This document shows positions 8,081-14,746 of a stretch of DNA of 24,401 nucleotides, piece by piece. This DNA is from JADCCX01 sp031378805 (GTDB lineage: Bacteria > Pseudomonadota > Alphaproteobacteria > Rhizobiales > Beijerinckiaceae). The first letter of the stretch is position 1; the number at the start of each line of letters is the position of its first letter. Location: NCBI GenBank assembly GCA_031378805.1, contig JANNEO010000022.1, positions 1-24,401 on the forward strand, in the 5' to 3' direction. A model generated the notes under the pieces. That model ran no database searches, was not told where the DNA came from, and saw only the letters and a program-made list of their open reading frames with translations. Made by a program: the position numbers and the translations under genes.

Positions 8081-10513
8081 ATGACAACCAGCAAGAACCG
8101 TCCGCCGCTGCCAGCCGGCACCAGGCACGAGCTTCCCGTATTGCCGCTCCGCGACATCGTCGTGTTCCCGCACATGATCGTGCCGCTCTTCGTTGGCCGC
8201 GAGAAGTCGATCCGTGCCCTGGAAGAAGTGATGCGCACGGACGGCCACATCATGCTGTCGACCCAGATGAATGCAGGCGAGGATGATCCCGCGCCCGATG
8301 CGATCTTCGAGGTCGGCACTGTCGCTTCCGTGCTGCAATTGCTGAAGTTGCCGGATGGCACCGTGAAGGTGCTGGTCGAGGGATCGACCCGTGGCAGAAT
8401 CGTCAATTATGTGCGGACCGAAGATTTCTACGTGGCCCAGGTCGAGATCATCGCGGATGAAATTGGCAACGCCGTCGAGATCGAGGCGCTGTCACGCTCG
8501 GTCATCTCGGAATTCGAAGGCTACGTGAAGCTGAACAAGAAGGTTTCGCCCGAAGTCGTTGCAGCGATCGGGCAGATCGAAGAGCACGGCAAGCTGGCTG
8601 ACAGCGTAGCTGCCCATCTTGCGGTCAAGATTGCGGACAAGCAGGCCACCCTTGAGATCGTGAGCGTCGCCAAGCGCCTTGAAAAGGTTCTGGGCCTGAT
8701 GGAGAGCGAAATCTCCGTTCTTCAGGTGGAAAAGCGCATTCGCACGCGCGTCAAGCGCCAGATGGAAAAGACCCAGCGCGAATACTACCTCAACGAGCAG
8801 ATGAAGGCGATCCAGAAGGAACTCGGCGACGGCGAGGAGAAGGACGAACTCACCGAACTGGAAGACCGCATCAAGCGCACCAAGCTGTCCAAGGAAGCGC
8901 GAGACAAGTCGATGCACGAGCTGAAGAAGCTCAGGCAGATGTCACCGATGTCGGCAGAAGCGACCGTTGTGCGCAACTACCTCGACTGGATGCTGTCGCT
9001 CCCCTGGGGCAAGAAATCCAAGGTGAAGAAGGATCTCAAGCTGGCGCAGGAAACGCTGGATGGCGACCACCACGGACTGGAAAAGGTGAAGGAGCGCATC
9101 GTCGAGTATCTCGCGGTGCAGCAACGGGCCAACAAGCTTGCTGGACCGATCCTCTGCCTTGTCGGCCCGCCCGGCGTGGGCAAGACCTCGCTCGGTAAGT
9201 CGATCGCAAAGGCGACGGGGCGCGAATTCGTGCGCATGTCGCTGGGCGGTGTGCGGGACGAGGCCGAAATTCGCGGCCATCGCCGCACCTACATCGGCTC
9301 GATGCCCGGCAAGATCATCCAGTCTTTGAAGAAGGCGAAGACCTCCAATCCGCTGTTCCTGCTCGACGAGATCGACAAGATGGGCATGGATTTCCGTGGA
9401 GATCCGTCTTCGGCACTGCTGGAAGTGCTCGATCCCGAACAGAACACCACGTTCAACGATCATTACCTCGAGGTCGATTTCGATCTGTCGAATGTCATGT
9501 TTGTGACGACGGCGAACACGCTCACCATCCCGGCCCCCCTCATGGACCGCATGGAAATCATCCGACTTGCAGGCTATACGGAAGAAGAGAAACTGGAGAT
9601 TGCCAAGCAGCACCTGTTCTCCGAAGCGCTGAAGAAGCACGGTCTTGATCCGAAGGAATTCGCAATCAAGGACGACGCGATGATGCAGCTGATCCGCCGC
9701 TACACGCGGGAATCCGGTGTTCGCAACCTGACCCGCGAGATCCAGAACCTAGCCCGCAAGGCGGTCAAGGACATCTTGATGTCGAAAAAGAAGAAGGTGC
9801 TTGTCGACATGAAGGTGCTCGAGGAATACCTCGGGCCGCCGAAATATCGCTATGGCGAGGCCGAAACCGAAGATCAGGTGGGGGTCGTCACCGGCCTTGC
9901 CTGGACCGAAGTGGGCGGAGAACTGCTGACCATCGAAGGTGTCATGATGCCCGGCAAGGGCAAGATGACGGTGACCGGCAACCTCAAAGACGTGATGAAG
10001 GAATCGATCTCGGCCGCAGCGACCTATGTCCGCTCGCGTTGCATCGATTTCGGCATCAAGCCGCCCATGTTCTACACCAAGGACATCCACGTCCATGTTC
10101 CGGAAGGCGCAACACCGAAGGATGGCCCTTCCGCCGGCATCGGCATGGCAGTTGCCATCACCTCGATCATGACCGGCATTCCGGTCCGACGGGACATCGC
10201 CATGACAGGCGAGGTCACGTTGCGGGGCAGGGTGCTGCCCATTGGTGGCTTGAAGGAAAAGCTGCTTGCAGCCCTCCGCGGCGGCATCACGAAGGTGCTG
10301 ATTCCAGAGGAAAATGCCAAGGATCTGGTGGAACTGCCGGACAGCGTGAAAAACGGCCTGGAAATTGTTCCGGTGTCGCGCATGGATCAGGTACTCCTGC
10401 ACGCTCTTGTGCGCCAGCCCCAGCCCATCGAATGGGATGAAGAGGCAGAAGCGGCCAAAGCCGCGGCTATTGCCATAAAGAAAGGCGACAGCGCGGCTGC
10501 TACAGCCCACTGA
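8081..10513 (+). CDS. lon: ATP-dependent endopeptidase Lon
   Basis: Cytosolic AAA+ serine protease that degrades misfolded and regulatory proteins. The 810-residue protein has the N-terminal substrate-recognition domain (LPVLPLRDIVVFPHMIVPLFVGREKS), a charged helical linker around residues 200-290, Walker A GPPGVGKT at 362-369, Walker B FLLDEIDK with Asp429/Glu430, and the Ser-Lys dyad Ser684 (PKDGPSAGIGM) and Lys727 (GGLKEKLLAA). I chose ATG 8081 because AAGG at 8067-8070 is spaced 10 bases before it; an in-frame TTG at 8072 is only one base from that site. It follows clpX with a likely promoter of its own and ends in a strong terminator. In many alphaproteobacteria hupB comes next; here it does not. 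Confidence 0.98.
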   Translation: MTTSKNRPPLPAGTRHELPVLPLRDIVVFPHMIVPLFVGREKSIRALEEVMRTDGHIMLSTQMNAGEDDPAPDAIFEVGTVASVLQLLKLPDGTVKVLVEGSTRGRIVNYVRTEDFYVAQVEIIADEIGNAVEIEALSRSVISEFEGYVKLNKKVSPEVVAAIGQIEEHGKLADSVAAHLAVKIADKQATLEIVSVAKRLEKVLGLMESEISVLQVEKRIRTRVKRQMEKTQREYYLNEQMKAIQKELGDGEEKDELTELEDRIKRTKLSKEARDKSMHELKKLRQMSPMSAEATVVRNYLDWMLSLPWGKKSKVKKDLKLAQETLDGDHHGLEKVKERIVEYLAVQQRANKLAGPILCLVGPPGVGKTSLGKSIAKATGREFVRMSLGGVRDEAEIRGHRRTYIGSMPGKIIQSLKKAKTSNPLFLLDEIDKMGMDFRGDPSSALLEVLDPEQNTTFNDHYLEVDFDLSNVMFVTTANTLTIPAPLMDRMEIIRLAGYTEEEKLEIAKQHLFSEALKKHGLDPKEFAIKDDAMMQLIRRYTRESGVRNLTREIQNLARKAVKDILMSKKKKVLVDMKVLEEYLGPPKYRYGEAETEDQVGVVTGLAWTEVGGELLTIEGVMMPGKGKMTVTGNLKDVMKESISAAATYVRSRCIDFGIKPPMFYTKDIHVHVPEGATPKDGPSAGIGMAVAITSIMTGIPVRRDIAMTGEVTLRGRVLPIGGLKEKLLAALRGGITKVLIPEENAKDLVELPDSVKNGLEIVPVSRMDQVLLHALVRQPQPIEWDEEAEAAKAAAIAIKKGDSAAATAH

Positions 10514-10541
10514 CTGTCCTTGCTGCTCCCCTCAAACATCA

Positions 10542-10569
10542 GGCCCGGAGCAATCCGGGCCTTTTTTTT
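10542..10569 (+). terminator. Rho-independent terminator of lon
   Basis: GGCCCGGA (10542-10549) and TCCGGGCC (10554-10561) form a perfect eight-pair stem with the loop GCAA, followed by eight T residues (10562-10569). It lies 28 bases after the lon stop. Confidence 0.95.
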
Positions 10570-10624
10570 GTTGTGACCCGCTTCAGGCACACAGGGCCGA
10601 TCTCACGAACTGAACGCACTGGGG

Positions 10625-10653
10625 TTGGCGAAGGACGAGCGGTTGTGCTAGCT
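10625..10653 (+). promoter_or_regulatory. Candidate promoter for tRNA-Val
   Basis: TTGGCG (10625-10630), 17 bases and CTAGCT (10648-10653) loosely match the alphaproteobacterial TTGAC/CTATAT pattern and place the start of transcription just before the tRNA. It lies between the lon terminator and the tRNA, where a promoter must exist. The match is weak. Confidence 0.33.
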
Positions 10654-10665
10654 GCCGCGTGATAG

Positions 10666-10740
10666 GGGCAGTTAGCTCAGCGGTAGAGCAGTCCGTTTAC
10701 ACCGGACCGGTCGGGAGTTCGATCCTCTCACTGCCCACCA
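10666..10740 (+). tRNA. tRNA-Val (anticodon TAC)
   Basis: Acceptor arms GGGCAGT and ACTGCCC pair perfectly. The D-arm GCTC/GAGC, the anticodon stem GTCCG/CGGAC with loop TTTACAC, and the T-arm with loop TTCGATC are all present. The anticodon TAC at 10698-10700 reads valine codons. The 3' CCA (10738-10740) is encoded. It stands alone after the lon terminator. Confidence 0.97.
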
Positions 10741-10783
10741 CAGATCAGCGATGGCGGCCGGATTGGTACGCAGGATGCGTTGC

Positions 10784-11545
10784 ATGGCGCCCGAGACATC
10801 TGAGACGCGCTTCATTCCTTCGGATCAGCTTGGATATGATTGTTCGCGGACACCGTTACCAGCCGGAGAGGCCTTGATCCTCGACGAATCCTATCGGCTT
10901 GCGCATTTGCCCCTGGTCAATCCTGGGCATCCCGATGTGATCGCGCGTGCGCCTGGCAAATCCTACGACATGGGGGTTCATCAGCGCATACACTCCCTTG
11001 TTCTGCCCTTGCCTGCGCAAGAGCTGGCGACGAGCGCTGCTTTTCGGAAGCTCGATGACACCATCCGGCGCTCGTCATTCTCCAGCAAGATCGCCTGGGA
11101 CATCGTGGCGCGGCGCGCTGACAGGCTTCATGCAACAATTGCGGGATCGCTGGGCGAGGGGGAGTCCGTGCCGCTGCTTCCGTCCAGAGCGCTTGCGGGC
11201 CTTGGCCCCTTCAAGATCCGCATCGGAGGGGTGTTTTCCGGCAACGTCAATCGCGGCAGACTTTATCTCAAGGTCTATCCGGAGCTGCGCGATGGCGAGA
11301 ATATCATCCACAGAGTGCAGCGCCTGCTCGGTCGCCCGACAACCGATCTCTACCTGATCGGACTCTACAACCTGACGGATCACCTGACGGAAGAAGAATC
11401 GTCGGCTCTTTCTGCCATCATCGAATCCTGGTGGTCCGAGCCCTTGCTCGTCACAGAGGTGACGGAATTCTGGCTCCTGTCCTCACGCGATGATCTTGTG
11501 CTGGACTCGCGGATCGAGCGGAGAATTTCCCTGTTCAGCCATTGA
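10784..11545 (+). CDS. Uncharacterised protein resembling the 2H phosphoesterase (LigT-like) fold
   Basis: A 253-residue soluble protein with no signal peptide or membrane segment. Its middle part reads like a 2H phosphoesterase: a strand ending LHATI (an H-x-T motif, His116), then GPFKIRIGGVFSGN and GRLYLKVYPELR, the usual order of strands in that fold. Eighty residues after the first motif, where a second H-x-T should stand, the sequence is LYNLTDHL, with Asn196 in place of His. The closing segment TEVTEFWLLSSRDD also fits the fold. This is inferred from layout, not from recognised close relatives, so activity is doubtful. I chose ATG 10784, which has CAGG about 10 bases upstream; the frame is also open from ATG 10751, right after the tRNA. 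The substrate is unknown. Confidence 0.6.
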   Translation: MAPETSETRFIPSDQLGYDCSRTPLPAGEALILDESYRLAHLPLVNPGHPDVIARAPGKSYDMGVHQRIHSLVLPLPAQELATSAAFRKLDDTIRRSSFSSKIAWDIVARRADRLHATIAGSLGEGESVPLLPSRALAGLGPFKIRIGGVFSGNVNRGRLYLKVYPELRDGENIIHRVQRLLGRPTTDLYLIGLYNLTDHLTEEESSALSAIIESWWSEPLLVTEVTEFWLLSSRDDLVLDSRIERRISLFSH

Positions 11546-11565
11546 AAGGCCATGCTAGCCTTTCA
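11543..11565 (+). other. Perfect inverted repeat at the stop of the 2H-like gene
   Basis: TGAAAGGC (11543-11550) and GCCTTTCA (11558-11565) are perfect inverted repeats around a seven-base loop. The left arm contains the TGA stop. No T-run follows, so it may be a weak terminator or RNA 3' end structure. Confidence 0.5.
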
Positions 11566-11606
11566 GCATTGTGCATTGGAATGCGCCCACGAAAGGTCGT
11601 GAAGGT

Positions 11607-12335
11607 ATGAACAGGTCAAGCCGTGCCGCGATCACGGGTCTTGTGGTCGCAATGGCCGTGATTGCCGGAACAGCAACGGCGTCAGCCCGTATGCAGTTTA
11701 CCGCCGTGCCGCTCGTCGATAGCCGCTGCGGTGAAAAATGCCCCGTGGTCATCCAGGCCGAAGGGCGGATCACGCGGGAAGCAGCGGATGATTTCGTGGC
11801 CTATGCGAAATCCGTGTCGGACAGTGGTCGCCTGCTCAACATGGTGTTGATCCATTCGCCTGGCGGCAGCGTGGTGGGTTCCATGATGCTGGGCGCCACC
11901 TTTCGCACGCTGGGAACCACCGTTGTCGTGGCACGGGTGAGCCGTGGTGGCGGTTTCTTCAGCGGTCCACAGGTCGATTCACGATCCGGCCGTGTGATTC
12001 CCCAAGGCGCCATCACCAACGCGATCTGCAATTCTGCTTGCGTCTATGCCGTGATGGGTGGGCGCAAAAGGGTGATCCCAACGGACAGCCGCATGGGCGT
12101 GCATCGAATGCAGTCCGAGGAATCCTATGGGTTCGATCCGATCAGCGGACGCGTCGTGACAGACAAGAAAAGTGGTTCTGCGCAGGAGGTCATGGCGCTC
12201 AAGCGCTACTCCCGCTTCATGGGCATCGATCCGCGCATCATCGATCTGGCGGAATCGGTTCCGCATGAGGATATTCGCGTGTTGTCCGCCGATCAGGTTC
12301 GCGGCTTCAAGCTAGGCGTGCCGAAGTTGAAGTGA
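11607..12335 (+). CDS. Exported ClpP-like serine protease homologue (COG3904-type periplasmic protein)
   Basis: A 242-residue protein with a clear Sec signal peptide (positively charged MNRSSR, a hydrophobic core to about residue 22, cleavage near ATASA). The mature part follows the ClpP/crotonase fold: IHSPGGSVVGSMMLG (82-96) parallels NSPGG of ClpP, AICNSACVYAVMGG supplies a possible nucleophile Ser143, GVHRMQ gives His166, and PHEDIRVLSADQV gives Asp222 at the place of ClpP Asp. So all three triad residues appear to be present. Cysteines Cys41/Cys45 and Cys141/Cys145 could form disulfides in the periplasm. GAAGGT precedes ATG 11607, which is preferred to ATG 11571. It is cytosolic ClpP's periplasmic look-alike and lies in the same window, but nothing shows that they work together. 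Confidence 0.8.
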   Translation: MNRSSRAAITGLVVAMAVIAGTATASARMQFTAVPLVDSRCGEKCPVVIQAEGRITREAADDFVAYAKSVSDSGRLLNMVLIHSPGGSVVGSMMLGATFRTLGTTVVVARVSRGGGFFSGPQVDSRSGRVIPQGAITNAICNSACVYAVMGGRKRVIPTDSRMGVHRMQSEESYGFDPISGRVVTDKKSGSAQEVMALKRYSRFMGIDPRIIDLAESVPHEDIRVLSADQVRGFKLGVPKLK

Positions 12336-12369
12336 AGGGCAGTTCCCGGTTTTTTGCGCCCCGTGACGG

Positions 12370-12398
12370 TTGACACCCGGCAACGCTTATCCTAGCAG
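12370..12398 (+). promoter_or_regulatory. Candidate promoter for tRNA-Asp
   Basis: A perfect TTGACA (12370-12375), a 17-base spacer and TAGCAG (12393-12398) lie about 30 bases before the tRNA, a suitable distance for a short tRNA leader. The -10 element is poor, matching TATAAT at 3 of 6 positions. Confidence 0.5.
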
Positions 12399-12430
12399 AA
12401 CTGACCAAAGCAGCTGTAAAAATCGCTGTT

Positions 12431-12507
12431 GCGGGAGTAGCTCAGTTGGTTAGAGCGCCGCCCTGTCACGGCGGAGGTCGCGGGTTCGAGTCCCGTCTCT
12501 CGCGCCA
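12431..12507 (+). tRNA. tRNA-Asp (anticodon GTC)
   Basis: Acceptor GCGGGAG pairs with CTCTCGC (one G-U). D-arm GCTC/GAGC, anticodon stem CCGCC/GGCGG with loop CTGTCAC, and T-loop TTCGAGT are present. The anticodon GTC at 12465-12467 reads aspartate codons. The discriminator is G and CCA is encoded at 12505-12507. Confidence 0.97.
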
Positions 12508-12609
12508 CTTTTCTCAACCTCATCTTTCCAGTTGCGAATTGTGTCGCTACAAGTCCTGTAGTGCATCCACCATCCGAACGATGGAACGGCGCAAGACAAG
12601 GGTCTTGGT

Positions 12610-13026
12610 TTGAAAAGCCTACTTGAAAAGAAACTGCAGGAAAGCGGGATGCGGCTGACAGGCCAGCGCAAGGTTATTGCGCAGGTCTTGGCTCAGGCAA
12701 CCGATCATCCCGACGCAGAGGAAGTGCATCGCCGCGCCCAGGAGGTTGATCCCGGCGTGTCGCTGTCCACGGTCTATCGCACGGTCGCACGGTTCGAGGC
12801 CGCGGGCATCGTCGAGAAGCACGCGTTCAAGGATGGTCGCGCACGCTACGAGACCGGCGGTCGCCAGCACCATGATCATTTCATTGACGCCCGCAACGGA
12901 GCGGTCCTGGAATTTCGCTCGCCCGAGATCGAGGCGCTGCAAGCCGAGATCGCGCGTCGCCACGGCTTCCGCATCGTTGATCACAAGCTTGATATCTATG
13001 TCCTGCCACTGGAGAGCGATGGGTAG
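12610..13026 (+). CDS. mur: Fur-family metal-responsive repressor, likely Mur (manganese uptake regulator)
   Basis: A 138-residue cytosolic DNA-binding repressor. The N-terminal winged helix includes SGMRLTGQRKVIAQVL and the recognition segment SLSTVYRTVARFEAAGIV. The metal-binding part has RYETGGRQHHDHFID and VLEFRSPEIEALQ, then HGFRIVDHKLDIYVLPL, a C-terminal region like that of rhizobial Mur/Fur. There are no cysteines at all, so the CxxC structural zinc site of classical Fur is absent, as known for alphaproteobacterial Mur. The start is TTG 12610, with AAGGG seven bases upstream and no ATG or GTG between it and the upstream in-frame stop. It converges on mntH, a known Mur target, and mntH carries a Mur-type palindrome, so manganese (or iron) control of that gene is inferred. 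Confidence 0.9.
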   Translation: MKSLLEKKLQESGMRLTGQRKVIAQVLAQATDHPDAEEVHRRAQEVDPGVSLSTVYRTVARFEAAGIVEKHAFKDGRARYETGGRQHHDHFIDARNGAVLEFRSPEIEALQAEIARRHGFRIVDHKLDIYVLPLESDG

Positions 13027-13113
13027 GGCGATTGCATCTTGATCGTACGCTACCGATTCGTCATGGGCCTTCAAACGCGGCCATGATGTAGGTCCATCAG
13101 GACGCCATCATCC

Positions 13114-14436
13114 CTAACCCGTCACGAAATCATAGATCAGCTTGGCATTGAGCGTGACAAGGATGACGGCGATGCCGATGCACAGCGTGGACAGCCAGAC
13201 TGGCGCGGTGAAATTGCCCAGCTTGCTACGGTCTCGCGTGAACATGACGAGGGGAATCACCGCGAAGGGCAATTGCAGGGCGAGCACGACCTGGCTGAAG
13301 ATCAGCAGCTTGCCTGTGCCGCTTTCACCATAGAGCAACGTTACCGCGGCGGCTGGCACAATGGCGATCATTCGCGTGATCAGGCGGCGCATCCATGCCG
13401 GAAGCCGGATGTTCAGAAACCCTTCCATCACGATCTGGCCCGCCAGGGTTGCCGTGACAGTGGAACTCAACCCGCAGCAGACCAAGGCGATGGCAAACAG
13501 CAGCGGTGCAATCGAGGCACCAACCAATGGGGCCAAGAGTGCATGGGCTTCACCAAGCTCCGCAACGTTGTTCATGCCTGCCTTGTGGAAGGTCGCGGCA
13601 GCCAGAATGAGAATCGCCGCGTTGACGAACAGCGCTAGCGACAAGGCGAGGGTCGAATCGATCGTTGCCAGCTTGAGCGCCTCGCGCTTCTCCGGCTCCG
13701 TCTCGCCGATGGCCCGGGTCTGCACGATGCCCGAATGCAGGTAGAGGTTGTGAGGCATCACGGTGGCTCCAATGATGCCAAGTGCCAGATACAGCATGTC
13801 CGGATTGGTCACGACCTGTGTCGTGGGCGCAAATCCGCGGATGACCTGTCCCCAATCCGGGTTTGCCAATGCGACCTGGATACCGAAACACGCGAAAATG
13901 ATGACGAGAAGCGCCACGATGAACGCTTCAATCCAGCGGAAGCCCAGGCGCTGGAGGGCCAGGATGAGGAACACATCGAGCGCCGTGATGATCACGCCGA
14001 GTTCCAGCGGAATACCAAACAGCAGGTTGAGACCGATTGCGGTTCCCACGACTTCCGCGACGTCGGTAGCAATGATGGCAATCTCCGCCAGTATCCACAG
14101 GACGAAGCTGACAGCGCGTGGATAGGCATCGCGGCAGGCCTGCGCGAGATCACGACCGCTGCCGATGGCCAAACGGGCGCACAGCGATTGCAGCAGGATC
14201 GCCATGATGTTGGACAGCAATGCCACGCTCAGCAAAGTGTAGCCAAATTTCGATCCACCCGCGAGCGAGGTCGCCCAGTTGCCGGGATCCATGTAGCCGA
14301 CTGAAACCAGATACCCCGGCCCGAGAAAAGCCAGCGCCTTGCGCAGCTGGGTTCCATCCTTGTTGACGGGGATGCTGCCATGCACCTCCTGCAAGCTCGG
14401 TGCGTGGTTCTGATGCCGCCAACCTGTATCTGTCAT
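13114..14436 (-). CDS. mntH: NRAMP-family divalent metal (Mn2+) transporter MntH
   Basis: A 440-residue inner-membrane proton-coupled importer of Mn2+ (also Fe2+). The transport-site motifs of the NRAMP family are both present: DPGNWAT in the first helix (Asp50, Asn53) and MPHNLYLHS in the sixth (Met227, His229). About eleven hydrophobic segments are visible, for example FLGPGYLVSVGYMDP, LGVIITALDVFLILAL and LFVNAAILILAAATF. ATG 14436 has AAGAAG nine bases upstream and is preferred over a TTG at 14463, which would lie inside the operator. It is transcribed toward mur, leaving 87 bases between the two stop codons. Regulation by Mur is inferred from the palindrome over its start site. Confidence 0.96.
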   Translation of the reverse strand: MTDTGWRHQNHAPSLQEVHGSIPVNKDGTQLRKALAFLGPGYLVSVGYMDPGNWATSLAGGSKFGYTLLSVALLSNIMAILLQSLCARLAIGSGRDLAQACRDAYPRAVSFVLWILAEIAIIATDVAEVVGTAIGLNLLFGIPLELGVIITALDVFLILALQRLGFRWIEAFIVALLVIIFACFGIQVALANPDWGQVIRGFAPTTQVVTNPDMLYLALGIIGATVMPHNLYLHSGIVQTRAIGETEPEKREALKLATIDSTLALSLALFVNAAILILAAATFHKAGMNNVAELGEAHALLAPLVGASIAPLLFAIALVCCGLSSTVTATLAGQIVMEGFLNIRLPAWMRRLITRMIAIVPAAAVTLLYGESGTGKLLIFSQVVLALQLPFAVIPLVMFTRDRSKLGNFTAPVWLSTLCIGIAVILVTLNAKLIYDFVTG

Positions 14437-14457
14437 CGTGCAATCTTCTTTTTGCAG

Positions 14458-14474
14458 TTGCAAATCATTCGCAA
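14458..14474 (-). promoter_or_regulatory. Mur-type operator at mntH
   Basis: On the minus strand TTGCGAATGATTTGCAA is a 17-base palindrome with one mismatched pair, made of 8-base arms around a central base. It resembles the Mur-responsive sequences known upstream of rhizobial mntH and sitABCD. It starts at the last base of the predicted -10 element and covers the likely transcription start, a standard place for repression, and ends 21 bases before the mntH start codon. Confidence 0.75.
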
Positions 14475-14503
14475 TTACTGCGCTGGATCGGAAAGCCTGT
14501 CAA
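14474..14503 (-). promoter_or_regulatory. mntH promoter
   Basis: On the minus strand a perfect TTGACA (14503-14498), an 18-base spacer and AGTAAT (14479-14474, 4 of 6 to TATAAT) form a good housekeeping promoter. The predicted start lies near 14467, inside the palindromic operator. Confidence 0.65.
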
Positions 14504-14586
14504 TGCGGAGTGTGACGGATGCAGAAAGGATTTGAGCGCAGTGCCACCTCAAGGACTCAACCGTGATCGTCTCGAGCTGCCAGACA

Positions 14587-14688
14587 GATGCACGTTCACC
14601 CCGAAATCCTCACTCCACCATCGCTGTCGCCGTGGCCCATGGCGCGCTGCGTGATGCACGTTCACCCCGAAATCCTCACTCCACCATC
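14587..14688. repeat. Two exact 36-bp direct repeats, period 66 bp
   Basis: The 36 bases at 14587-14622, beginning GATGCACGTTCACCCC and ending CTCCACCATC, recur without change at 14653-14688. A 30-base unique spacer separates them. They lie in the 272-base gap between the mntH promoter and the thiamine-diphosphate enzyme, a gap that otherwise shows no gene. The period is a multiple of three and the frame through both copies is open, but the downstream gene most likely starts after them. Confidence 0.9.
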
Positions 14689-14746
14689 ACGGGAACGCGA
14701 CTTGCGTTCGCTGCGCAAGGTCTGCCATCGACATCTGAGGTTTTGC

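Noticed and set aside
10666..12507. A tRNA-anchored integrated element
   Set aside because: I saw no second copy of the 3' end of either tRNA, no integrase and no transposase.
14588..14746. Start of the thiamine-diphosphate enzyme at 14588, with the repeats translated
   Set aside because: The first 53 residues would be repetitive and unlike the family; ATG 14747 has GAGG seven bases upstream and gives the expected N-terminus.
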